Notes: generated by a model from the letters alone, not told the origin. 5,496 nt of DNA from Clostridia bacterium (GCA_017517985.1 JAFWWX010000315.1:1-5496); one strand, 5' to 3'. Numbered from the stretch's first letter, positions 1 through 5,062 are shown. Numbers and translations are program-made.

Positions 1-454
1 TGATATAGTATGCTCCGCCACCCATAGCTACAGCAACGTCAAGTCCGCCTGCGCCGATAGCGATCATACCGATACCGCCACCTGTGGGAGTATGGCTGTC
101 AGAACCGATAAGTGTTTTGCCGGGCTTTCCGAAGCGTTCGAGATGTACCTGATGGCAGATACCGTTGCCAGGTCTTGAGAAGTAAATGCCGTGTTTTTTT
201 GCAATACTGCCTATAAATCTGTGGTCATCAGCGTTTTCAAAACCACACTGGAGAGTGTTGTGGTCGATATACGCAACGCTCTTCTCGGTTTTTACCCTCG
301 GAATACCCATAGCTTCAAATTCAAGGTATGCCATAGTTCCGGTTGCGTCCTGAGTAAGTGTCTGGTCTATCTTCAGTGCTATTTCTGTTCCGACTGTCAT
401 TTCACCGGAAACAAGATGAGCTTTTATTATTTTCTGTGCTATTGTAAGTCCCAT
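1..454 (-). CDS. acn: aconitate hydratase (aconitase), N-terminal part, runs off the window
   Basis: The enzyme isomerises citrate to isocitrate through cis-aconitate in the cytoplasm, using a [4Fe-4S] cluster. The 151 residues present begin MGLTIAQKIIKAHLV and contain DQTLTQDATGT (30-40), DHNTLQ (64-69), a GFENADDH stretch (71-78), RPGNGICHQVH (94-104) and the conserved GSDSHTPTGGG (117-127). All of these are typical of the N-terminal domain of the compact bacterial aconitase type, which is usually around 640 residues. The cluster-binding cysteines lie further on and are outside the window. The start is supported by AGGAAAGG at about 463-471 on the minus strand, roughly 8 bases upstream. It is third in the operon, 65 bases after the regulator gene, and uses the product of the Re-citrate synthase encoded first. 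3-Isopropylmalate dehydratase is a relative, but the start sequence and the citrate synthase neighbour favour aconitase. Isocitrate dehydrogenase may follow outside the window (inference). Confidence 0.93.
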   Translation of the reverse strand, partial: MGLTIAQKIIKAHLVSGEMTVGTEIALKIDQTLTQDATGTMAYLEFEAMGIPRVKTEKSVAYIDHNTLQCGFENADDHRFIGSIAKKHGIYFSRPGNGICHQVHLERFGKPGKTLIGSDSHTPTGGGIGMIAIGAGGLDVAVAMGGGAYYI

Positions 455-497
455 TGTTTTTGCCTTTCCTTATTATCTAGTATAAGTTGTATGTATC

Positions 498-515
498 TCA
501 CACGGGTCTGTGTGA
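498..515 (-). other. small hairpin between regulator and aconitase genes
   Basis: TCACAC (498-503) and GTGTGA (510-515) form a perfect 6-base inverted repeat with a 6-base loop, just downstream of the regulator stop. No T-tract follows on the minus strand, so it does not look like an intrinsic terminator. It could stabilise or process the polycistronic message, or be chance. Confidence 0.3.
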
Positions 516-519
516 CTGA

Positions 520-1167
520 TTATCCGTTGTTGGGTATATTTTCGATATGCTCTCTCGCATTTTTTATGTGCTGAATTGTGAGAAGCTCTGCAAGGTCAGA
601 ATTTCCGGAAACAATCGCATCGCAGATAGCTTTGTGCTCCTTTGCGGACTGGACGGCTCTACTGCTGTCCTGAACAGAGGACTTTCTGTACTTTATAACC
701 TTTTTGTGCAAAGGATGAAGTGTGTCATAAAGGGCGGTACTGCCGGAAAGTCTGTAAACGGTCTCGTGGAACTTTGAGTCCATATTTTTTATGTTGTCCG
801 CATCACACTTTTCTGTGTAAAACTCCTGAAGCTCTACAATATCGCAAAGCTCTTTTTTGCCCTCATCTGTAATGATTTCTGCCGCCCATCTTGATGCAAG
901 ACCTTCGGTTCTTATTCTTATCTCATACATATCGCTTATATCTTTCTTTGATATACCGATAATAACTGCACCTTTGGTTGACATTTCAATAAGATGTTCC
1001 TGTTCAAGACGTCTGAGTGCTTCTCTTATGGGAGTACGGCTTACGCCAAGCTGTTCTGAAAGATGGGTTTCGGTGAAAATTTCGCCTCGTGTATATACTC
1101 CGGTGAGTATGTTTCTTTCAAGCTGTTCAAATATCTGGTCAGCAAGAGATACTGTTCTGTGTTCCAT
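520..1167 (-). CDS. GntR family transcriptional regulator, FadR-type with FCD ligand domain
   Basis: A 215-residue cytoplasmic DNA-binding regulator. Residues 8-68 form the GntR winged helix-turn-helix, with the recognition region HLSEQLGVSRTPIREALRRL (35-54) and the wing at 61-71. Residues 76-212 match an all-helical FCD domain. D130, H134, H178 and H200 occur with the spacing (D-x3-H ... H-x21-H) of the metal site in FCD proteins, where the metal usually helps hold a carboxylate ligand. The start is fixed by a strong AGGAGGTA site (1171-1178) five bases upstream. The gene sits between Re-citrate synthase and aconitase (gaps of 32 and 65 bases), so it is most likely co-transcribed and controls this operon. 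Matching palindromes TTGTATACAA lie in the operon promoter. The ligand is unknown; citrate, 2-oxoglutarate or another carboxylate is inference. Length is normal for the family and no key residue is missing. Confidence 0.95.
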   Translation of the reverse strand: MEHRTVSLADQIFEQLERNILTGVYTRGEIFTETHLSEQLGVSRTPIREALRRLEQEHLIEMSTKGAVIIGISKKDISDMYEIRIRTEGLASRWAAEIITDEGKKELCDIVELQEFYTEKCDADNIKNMDSKFHETVYRLSGSTALYDTLHPLHKKVIKYRKSSVQDSSRAVQSAKEHKAICDAIVSGNSDLAELLTIQHIKNAREHIENIPNNG

Positions 1168-1170
1168 AAT

Positions 1171-1180
1171 TACCTCCTAA
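1171..1180 (-). promoter_or_regulatory. strong ribosome binding site of the GntR gene
   Basis: TTAGGAGGTA on the minus strand is close to a full anti-Shine-Dalgarno match, five bases before the ATG at 1167. It suggests efficient internal translation of the regulator within the operon, and it fixes the start. Confidence 0.85.
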
Positions 1181-1199
1181 GGTTTGACGGAATGGTTTT

Positions 1200-2579
1200 T
1201 TATTGGGGTTTCTTAAAAGTTCCGCCGGAAAATTCGTTTATTTTTCTTTCTATTTCCGCGGTGGCAAGGGAGGAAACTCTTCCGCCCTCGTATTCTTTGT
1301 CAATCCATTCCTTGAGCTTTATTACAAGGGGAGATTTTTTATCAACACAATTTTTTGCGTCAAGGTTGTAATAATCGTTAATCCAGTATGCGATTCCCGC
1401 AAGTCCGGAAGTCTTGCTTATCATTACGGAGGCTTTTCTGTTAAGAAGCTTCTTTGTGTTGAAAATGTTGTATATTTCTTCGTCCTTTAAAAGACCGTCT
1501 GCGTGGATGCCTGCTCTTGTGCAGTTGAAGTTTTTACCTACAAAGGGAGTCATCGGGGGTATTACATAACCCATATTATCCCTAAAGTATTCAGCAATTT
1601 CCGTAATAACTGTCGGGTCCATACCGTCAAGAGAACCACGCAGTGATGCGTATTCAAATACCATAGCCTCAAGGGGGATGTTACCTGTTCTCTCGCCGAT
1701 GCCAAGAAGTGAACAGTTAACTGCAGACGCACCATAGAGCCACGCAGTTGAAGCGTTGGCAACTGCTTTATAGAAATCGTTGTGACCGTGCCACTCAAGC
1801 ATTTCCGAAGGAACATCACTGTAGTGGTGAAGACCATATATAATACCGGGAACGCTTCGGGGAAGCGCAACTTCGGTGTACGGAACGCCGTAGCCCATGG
1901 TATCGCAGGCACGGATTTTTACAGGGATTCCTGCATCTCTGCTCATTTCCTGAAGCTTGTTTACAAAGGGAACAACAAAGCCGTAGAAATCAGCTCTTGT
2001 AATATCTTCAAAGTGGCATCTGGGAGCAACGCCTGCCTCAAATGCCTCTGCGACTGTCGCAAGGTACATATTCATACACTCGCTTCTTGTCATCTTCATC
2101 TTTTTGAATATATGGTAGTCGCTGCAGGAAACAAGTATGCCGGTTTCACGGATGCCCAGGTCTTTTACAAGTTTAAAGTCCTCTTTGCTTGCTCTTATCC
2201 AGGTGGTTATTTCCGGGAATTTAAGTCCTAATTCCTGACACTTCTGAAGTGCTTCTCTGTCTTTTTTGGAATATACAAAAAATTCCGTCTGTCTGATAAT
2301 TCCGTAAGGACCGCCAAGCTTTGACATAAGCTTGTAAAGGTCTACAATCTGCTGTACCGTATATGGTTCAACGGACTGTTGTCCGTCTCTGAAGGAGGTA
2401 TCGGTAATCCATATTTCTTTTGGCATATCCATAGGTGCGCGTCTGTGGTTAAAAGACACCTTGGGTACTTCATCATAGGGGTAAATGGCACGGTAGAGAT
2501 TCGGCTCATCTACTTCCTGTAGCTGATACCTGTAGCTTTTTTCTTCAAGAAGGTTGGTTTTATTGGAGGTTTCAAGCAT
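1200..2579 (-). CDS. (Re)-citrate synthase, homocitrate/isopropylmalate synthase family
   Basis: Predicted to condense oxaloacetate and acetyl-CoA to citrate with Re-face stereochemistry, as the oxygen-sensitive, metal-dependent anaerobe enzyme does. This enzyme was characterised in Clostridium kluyveri and is unrelated to the common Si-citrate synthase. The 459 residues form a DRE-TIM barrel: TDTSFRDGQQ at 59-68 (metal Asp65), HFEDITRAD (189-197), the metal-binding WHGHND (263-268; H264, H266) and GIGERTGN (293-300), then AGIHADG (356-362) in the C-terminal part. The N-terminal stretch EPNLYRAIYPYDEVPKVSFN (25-44) and the absence of a long LeuA regulatory domain match Re-citrate synthases rather than isopropylmalate synthase, as I remember the family. 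Homocitrate synthase is the main alternative, but the aconitase in the same operon favours citrate. AAAGGAAGGT (2586-2595) precedes the start by six bases. It is first in the operon, behind a promoter with a palindromic operator. Confidence 0.9.
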   Translation of the reverse strand: MLETSNKTNLLEEKSYRYQLQEVDEPNLYRAIYPYDEVPKVSFNHRRAPMDMPKEIWITDTSFRDGQQSVEPYTVQQIVDLYKLMSKLGGPYGIIRQTEFFVYSKKDREALQKCQELGLKFPEITTWIRASKEDFKLVKDLGIRETGILVSCSDYHIFKKMKMTRSECMNMYLATVAEAFEAGVAPRCHFEDITRADFYGFVVPFVNKLQEMSRDAGIPVKIRACDTMGYGVPYTEVALPRSVPGIIYGLHHYSDVPSEMLEWHGHNDFYKAVANASTAWLYGASAVNCSLLGIGERTGNIPLEAMVFEYASLRGSLDGMDPTVITEIAEYFRDNMGYVIPPMTPFVGKNFNCTRAGIHADGLLKDEEIYNIFNTKKLLNRKASVMISKTSGLAGIAYWINDYYNLDAKNCVDKKSPLVIKLKEWIDKEYEGGRVSSLATAEIERKINEFSGGTFKKPQ

Positions 2580-2585
2580 TATTGC

Positions 2586-2595
2586 ACCTTCCTTT
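2586..2595 (-). promoter_or_regulatory. ribosome binding site of the Re-citrate synthase gene
   Basis: AAAGGAAGGT on the minus strand lies six bases before the ATG at 2579 and supports that start over in-frame internal ones. Confidence 0.7.
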
Positions 2596-2615
2596 CATAG
2601 GTTTTATGTATGATT

Positions 2616-2637
2616 GTATTGTTGTATACAATTATAC
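2616..2637. promoter_or_regulatory. palindromic operator 1, probable GntR/FCD binding site
   Basis: The core TTGTATACAA (2622-2631) is a perfect 10-base palindrome. Two mismatched bases out on each side, GTAT (2616-2619) pairs with ATAC (2634-2637), which extends the dyad to 22 bases. The form resembles operators of FadR/VanR-type GntR regulators (T-x-GTATAC-x-A). It covers the predicted start site and overlaps the -10 box, the classic place for a repressor. Assignment to the operon's own regulator is inference from proximity and motif type. Confidence 0.75.
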
Positions 2638-2658
2638 TGATTTTTGCAAATTTGTCAA
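2631..2658 (-). promoter_or_regulatory. sigma-A promoter of the citrate synthase-gntR-aconitase operon
   Basis: On the minus strand, TTGACA (2658-2653) is followed after 16 bases by TATAAT (2636-2631): both hexamers are perfect consensus. The predicted transcription start is near 2624, giving a leader of about 45 bases. Such a strong promoter would need repression, and a palindrome (2622-2631) covers the start site and touches the -10 box. Confidence 0.85.
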
Positions 2659-2701
2659 TACCCAAACTGTAAATAAACCGCAGAAAACCGCGTATTTTCG
2701 T

Positions 2702-2719
2702 AGTTTTTTTGAAAAAACT
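2702..2719. repeat. short A/T-rich inverted repeat
   Basis: AGTTTTTT (2702-2709) and AAAAAACT (2712-2719) form a perfect 8-base inverted repeat with a 2-base centre, just beside operator 2. It may be curved DNA or a regulatory dyad. It is outside the predicted transcripts of both flanking genes, so a terminator role is unlikely. Confidence 0.4.
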
Positions 2720-2723
2720 GCAA

Positions 2724-2735
2724 TTTGTATACAAA
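2724..2735. promoter_or_regulatory. palindromic operator 2, second copy of the same motif
   Basis: TTTGTATACAAA is a perfect 12-base palindrome sharing the core TTGTATACAA with operator 1. Its centre is 103 bases from that of operator 1, close to ten helical turns, which would suit looping between two bound dimers (inference). It lies upstream of the citrate synthase promoter and about 80 bases before the -35 of the divergent gene. Confidence 0.65.
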
Positions 2736-2815
2736 AATAATGGTATAAATATATTTTTCTGTGACCTACACAACGGAATTTTCGCCGGTAATCCGTCACA
2801 AATCAGGCGACACTC

Positions 2816-2844
2816 TTGACTTTTCTTTGACGATGAAGTAAAAT
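2816..2844 (+). promoter_or_regulatory. sigma-A promoter of the divergent uncharacterised gene
   Basis: TTGACT (2816-2821) and TAAAAT (2839-2844) are separated by 17 bases. The start would be near 2851, leaving a leader of about 95 bases before the ATG at 2947. No TTGTATACAA palindrome overlaps it. Confidence 0.7.
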
Positions 2845-2880
2845 ACAAGAGGAAATAAGAGCGTATATTAAGAGTGGACA

Positions 2881-2921
2881 CAAGACAGAAAATCCGTGGA
2901 TAAGCCGGTTTCTGTGCCTTG
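2881..2921 (+). other. leader hairpin upstream of the uncharacterised gene
   Basis: CAAG plus ACAGAAA (2881-2891) pairs with TTTCTGT plus CTTG (2909-2915 and 2918-2921), with a two-base bulge (GC). Inside, CCG (2894-2896) can pair with CGG (2906-2908). The stem ends about 11 bases before the Shine-Dalgarno sequence and is not followed by a T-tract. It could be an mRNA stabiliser or a regulatory fold; the function is unknown. Confidence 0.45.
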
Positions 2922-2931
2922 AAAATTTTAC

Positions 2932-2941
2932 GGGAGGGAGG
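2932..2941 (+). promoter_or_regulatory. ribosome binding site of the uncharacterised gene
   Basis: GGGAGGGAGG lies five bases before the ATG at 2947. This purine-rich site fixes the start. Confidence 0.75.
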
Positions 2942-2946
2942 CTGTT

Positions 2947-3771
2947 ATGGGCTACAGGGAAGCAACAAAAGAAGAAAAGAACCGCTTTGAGAAAATATGT
3001 GCCTATGTTCAGTCGCTTGAAGGTACAGAGTTTGAATTTGATAAAAAGAAAAAAAGACTTATACGCCGTCGTTCCCTTGAGGGACAAAGCAATATAGGCG
3101 GACTCGGAGAGAAAACGATGCATCTTGCTTTCAAATACTTTTTTGAGGAAAATATCGATTTTCACGAAGTGTCTGTGGGAAAATACTATGCGGATATTAT
3201 GAGGGACGGGCATATAACCGAGATTCAGACAAGAAATTTCTGCTCTTTCCGTAAAAAACTTGCCGCCGTATCGGAAAAATACAGCGTGACCGTTGTTCAT
3301 CCGATAATAAAATCAAAGCGTATATTCTGGACAGACCCGGATTCAGGTGAAATTTCCGGAGGTAGATTAAGTCCGAAGCACTGCGATATATATACGGCTT
3401 TTCGTGAGCTTGTTTATATAAGGGAGCTACTTCAAAGGAAAAGCCTCAGCTTTATATTTCCGGTGGTGGACTGCGATGAATACAAGATTCTTTGCGGTTG
3501 GGACAGCAAGAGAAAAAAAGGCTCCGTACGCAACAGTCTTATTCCGGTAAAGCTTGTTGGGTTTTATGAGTTTGATACGGCATTTGCCTTTGCACAGCTT
3601 CTACCAAAGGTAGCGTATAGGCATTTTACCGTCAAAAGTATCTCGGAGCTTATAGGAAAAAACGCAAGAGAAAGCTCCGCCTTTGTCAATGTGCTTTTGT
3701 ATCTTGACATACTTTCAAAGGACGGAAAAGAGGGTAGAGCGACAAGGTATGTGTACGGTGAAAACTACTGA
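2947..3771 (+). CDS. uncharacterised protein, possible PD-(D/E)XK-like fold with winged helix
   Basis: A 274-residue soluble protein with no signal peptide or membrane segment; I do not recognise a named family with confidence. The N-terminus (1-45) is charged and basic (KKKKRLIRRR, 33-42). Residues 50-100 look most conserved: GGLGEKTMH (51-59, Glu55), FHEVSVGKYYADI (72-84, Asp83) and TEIQTRNF (91-98, Glu92, Gln94). The order helix-Glu, strand-Asp, then E-x-Q resembles PD-(D/E)XK nuclease-fold proteins, including CoiA-like ones where Gln replaces Lys. A WTDPDSGE stretch (128-135) and a DEYKILCGWDSKRKKGS stretch (177-193) follow. Residues 227-270 read like a winged helix (FTVKSISELIGKN, then RATRYVY). 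Function could be nucleic acid binding or cleavage, but the catalytic reading is inference. It has its own promoter, is divergent from the citrate operon, and is followed by rpmE, so context gives no clear role. Confidence 0.85.
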   Translation: MGYREATKEEKNRFEKICAYVQSLEGTEFEFDKKKKRLIRRRSLEGQSNIGGLGEKTMHLAFKYFFEENIDFHEVSVGKYYADIMRDGHITEIQTRNFCSFRKKLAAVSEKYSVTVVHPIIKSKRIFWTDPDSGEISGGRLSPKHCDIYTAFRELVYIRELLQRKSLSFIFPVVDCDEYKILCGWDSKRKKGSVRNSLIPVKLVGFYEFDTAFAFAQLLPKVAYRHFTVKSISELIGKNARESSAFVNVLLYLDILSKDGKEGRATRYVYGENY

Positions 3772-3799
3772 AAATGGGGGAAAATACATTATTTCACCG
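3756..3799 (+). repeat. inverted repeat across the stop codon of the uncharacterised gene
   Basis: CGGTGAAA (3756-3763) pairs perfectly with TTTCACCG (3792-3799) across a 28-base loop containing the TGA at 3769-3771. There is no T-tract behind it, so it is a weak terminator candidate. It may act as a 3' end-stabilising stem or be chance. No better terminator is visible before the rpmE promoter. Confidence 0.3.
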
Positions 3800-3830
3800 A
3801 TAAATGTTTACAAAAAGCTGTGTTTCGCTG

Positions 3831-3859
3831 TTGCAATTCCGAAAAAGATGTGTTATACT
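3831..3859 (+). promoter_or_regulatory. sigma-A promoter of rpmE
   Basis: TTGCAA (3831-3836) and TATACT (3854-3859) are separated by 17 bases, and TG at 3851-3852 makes an extended -10. Transcription should start near 3866, right at the foot of the leader hairpin, leaving a leader of about 97 bases. Confidence 0.75.
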
Positions 3860-3864
3860 AACAG

Positions 3865-3955
3865 TTGTGAAATTGCGTATGTTTTGCGCTCTGCGTTTTA
3901 TGCATCACAAAGCGGAAACAAGAAAGCAAATTTATAGAAAGAGAATTGTGAGGTG
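3865..3955 (+). promoter_or_regulatory. structured rpmE leader, candidate ribosomal-protein leader switch
   Basis: TTGTGA (3865-3870) pairs with TCACAA (3905-3910). Inside, TGCGTA (3874-3879) pairs with TATGCA (3899-3904) with one G-U, leaving a 3-base bulge and a 19-base loop. A second TTGTGA (3946-3951) overlaps the Shine-Dalgarno GAGGTG (3950-3955) and could pair with the same TCACAA, hiding the site. L31 leaders with autoregulatory roles are known in several bacterial groups. Whether this matches any described L31 leader model cannot be judged here. Confidence 0.5.
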
Positions 3956-3962
3956 TAGTAAG

Positions 3963-4166
3963 ATGAAGCAGAATCTCCATCCCGAATACAACGAAGCAGT
4001 TGTAAAGTGTGCATGTGGTCATACTTTCACAACAAGATCCACAAAGAGCGAACTCAAAGTTGATATTTGCTCCAAGTGCCATCCTTTCTTCACAGGAAAG
4101 CAGAAGCTCGTTGATGCAGGCGGACGTGTTGACAAGTTCAACAAGAAGTTCAACCTTGGCAAATAA
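3963..4166 (+). CDS. rpmE: 50S ribosomal protein L31, zinc-binding (C+) type
   Basis: A component of the large ribosomal subunit near the central protuberance, where it helps bridge to the small subunit. The 67 residues have the typical start [20 protein letters not shown], the zinc-binding cysteines C16, C18, C36 and C39 (CAC ... CSKC), the family signature HPFFTGKQK (40-48) and the tail [10 protein letters not shown] (54-63). Length is normal for L31. The ATG at 3963 is chosen because GAGGTG (3950-3955) lies seven bases upstream and the protein then begins as expected. An in-frame extension back to 3804 would add 53 residues upstream of the promoter and is rejected. It is monocistronic, with its own promoter, leader and terminator. 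As a C+ form it needs zinc; no C- paralogue is in the window. Confidence 0.97.
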   Translation: MKQNLHPEYNEAVVKCACGHTFTTRSTKSELKVDICSKCHPFFTGKQKLVDAGGRVDKFNKKFNLGK

Positions 4167-4175
4167 GGTAATAAA

Positions 4176-4209
4176 AACGACGTCGGGTAAAACCCGGCGT
4201 TATTTTTTA
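4176..4209 (+). terminator. intrinsic terminator of rpmE
   Basis: ACGTCGGGT (4180-4188) and ACCCGGCGT (4192-4200) form a 9-base stem with one G-U and an AAA loop, followed by TATTTTTTAT. It starts about 13 bases after the rpmE stop. This is a textbook Rho-independent terminator. Confidence 0.92.
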
Positions 4210-4250
4210 TAAATAACCTATTTTTAGTTCTGCTTTTTTGAAAACTACTG

Positions 4251-4322
4251 ATTTAAAAGATGTCGACAGCTGTGATATATAAGTATATGCATAACGGTTG
4301 CAGGTATGACATCGTTTTAAAT
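4251..4322. repeat. 14-base imperfect inverted repeat around a 43-base core
   Basis: ATTTAAAAGATGTC (4251-4264) is mirrored by GACATC (4308-4313), one extra G, then TTTTAAAT (4315-4322). The 43 bases between include TGTCGACA (4261-4268, overlapping the left arm) and AT-rich sequence. No gene or promoter is evident inside. It might be a small non-autonomous repeat, a structured RNA or a relic; no target-site duplication is obvious. Confidence 0.5.
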
Positions 4323-4330
4323 AATATAAA

Positions 4331-4360
4331 GGGCTGTAGCAAAATGAATTGTTACAGCCC
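4331..4360. terminator. strong palindrome, probable terminator for the LOG gene or dispersed repeat
   Basis: GGGCTGTAGCAA (4331-4342) pairs with TTGTTACAGCCC (4349-4360), 12 pairs including one G-T wobble, around a 6-base loop. Read on the minus strand it is followed by TTTATATTATTT, so it could end transcription of the convergent LOG-family gene about 75 bases after its stop. Read on the plus strand the following tract is poor. Similar GGGCTGTAACA palindromes are, from memory, common between genes in Clostridia, so it may be a dispersed repeat. Confidence 0.55.
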
Positions 4361-4393
4361 GTGTATTTTACCAAAGCAACAAATGCTTGTAGG

Positions 4394-4417
4394 GAACGAC
4401 CGGTGTGTCGTTCTTTT
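4394..4417 (+). repeat. short palindrome with T-tract, possible dispersed repeat or terminator
   Basis: GAACGAC (4394-4400) and GTCGTTC (4407-4413) form a perfect 7-base stem with a 6-base loop, followed on the plus strand by TTTT. With the preceding TGTAGG it resembles the GTAGGG...palindrome units scattered between genes in many Oscillospirales genomes (memory, not searched). It could be a back-up terminator for plus-strand transcription facing the LOG gene. Confidence 0.45.
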
Positions 4418-4436
4418 ATTCCTTTAAGGGGATATT

Positions 4437-5018
4437 TTAGCCGTCTTTAAGCTCCTTTAATGTGTGTATCTTTTCTTCGCCCTTTTCGAGATAACTGATA
4501 ATCTCATTAAGGTTTTCCGTTATACGGTAAAGGTCAAGACAATCCTCGCGGATAAAATTTTTATCAATTGCCGTTTTCATTACATCGTTAAGACCGTCGT
4601 AATAGCCCATAATATTATAAATAGCTATAGGCTTTGTGTGACGGCAAAGCTGCTTGAGAGTGAGAATTTCAAAAAATTCCTCGTATGTGCCTATTCCTCC
4701 GGGGACAACGATAAAGGCGTCGGCGTTATCCTCCATTATCTGTTTTCTCTGACGCATTGTTTCCGGCATAATAAGTTGGCTACAGAAATCACATATTTCC
4801 TCAACGGTTTCGTTTTTGAAAAATTCCGGTATAACTCCGAGAATATATCCGCCACCGTCACGGAAGCCCCGTGCCACAGCACCCATAAGTCCGTTTCCGC
4901 CGCCGCCGAATACTAGAGAATGACCTCTTTCTGCAAGTGTTTTTCCCATTTCTTCAACAAGTCTTATATATTCTTTATCAATTGTCGGAGACGCTGCTCC
5001 GTATACACATATTCTCAT
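4437..5018 (-). CDS. LOG family protein (TIGR00730 type), nucleotide 5'-monophosphate phosphoribohydrolase
   Basis: Proteins of this family, often mislabelled lysine decarboxylase, cleave the N-glycosidic bond of nucleoside or cytokinin riboside 5'-monophosphates to release the base and ribose 5-phosphate in the cytoplasm. The 193 residues form a Rossmann-like fold: MRICVYGAAS at the start, a FGGGGNGLMG loop (37-46), MRQRK (88-92) and PGGIGTYEE (106-114). The arginine of MRQRK and Glu114 correspond to the catalytic or substrate-binding residues described for LOG enzymes. Length matches the family. AAGGA (5026-5030) lies seven bases before the start; an upstream ATG at 5034 is out of frame. 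It stands alone between rpmE (convergent) and murD (divergent) with its own promoter. In bacteria the physiological substrate is often unclear; AMP or another nucleotide is possible, and a cytokinin role is not implied. Confidence 0.93.
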   Translation of the reverse strand: MRICVYGAASPTIDKEYIRLVEEMGKTLAERGHSLVFGGGGNGLMGAVARGFRDGGGYILGVIPEFFKNETVEEICDFCSQLIMPETMRQRKQIMEDNADAFIVVPGGIGTYEEFFEILTLKQLCRHTKPIAIYNIMGYYDGLNDVMKTAIDKNFIREDCLDLYRITENLNEIISYLEKGEEKIHTLKELKDG

Positions 5019-5062
5019 ATCTTTTTCCTTTCATAAAGGGAATTATATTTTCATATAAGCAT

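Noticed and set aside
191..574. 127-residue plus-strand ORF
   Set aside because: It lies opposite the aconitase and GntR genes, both of which have clear homology and ribosome binding sites. Its Cys/Phe-rich composition is that of an antisense shadow.
1782..2231. 149-residue plus-strand ORF opposite Re-citrate synthase
   Set aside because: It has no family resemblance and no ribosome binding site, and it overlaps fully with a convincing enzyme on the other strand.
1200..2579. Reading the synthase as 2-isopropylmalate synthase or homocitrate synthase
   Set aside because: It shares the DRE-TIM fold, but the N-terminal EPNLYR...YPYDEVPK stretch, the lack of a LeuA regulatory domain and the downstream aconitase fit Re-citrate synthase better. 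Only an enzyme assay would settle it.
2622..2735. Reading the paired palindromes as a short CRISPR-like or mobile repeat
   Set aside because: There are only two copies, each a short symmetric operator-like site placed at a promoter, and the sequence between them is not spacer-like.
2579..2881. 100-residue minus-strand ORF ending at the citrate synthase start
   Set aside because: It spans the operon promoter, both palindromes and the divergent promoter. It has no recognisable protein features and no Shine-Dalgarno sequence.
3804..3962. N-terminal extension of L31 to an upstream in-frame ATG
   Set aside because: It would begin upstream of the rpmE promoter. L31 homologues start at the methionine at 3963, which has a well-spaced GAGGTG site.
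4464..4916. 150-residue plus-strand ORF opposite the LOG-family gene
   Set aside because: It is an antisense shadow of a gene with intact MRQRK and PGGIGTYEE motifs; it has no features of its own.
4437..5018. Annotation as lysine decarboxylase
   Set aside because: The PGGxGTxxE and MRxRK motifs identify the LOG phosphoribohydrolase family. The lysine decarboxylase label is an old misannotation, and no PLP site is present.
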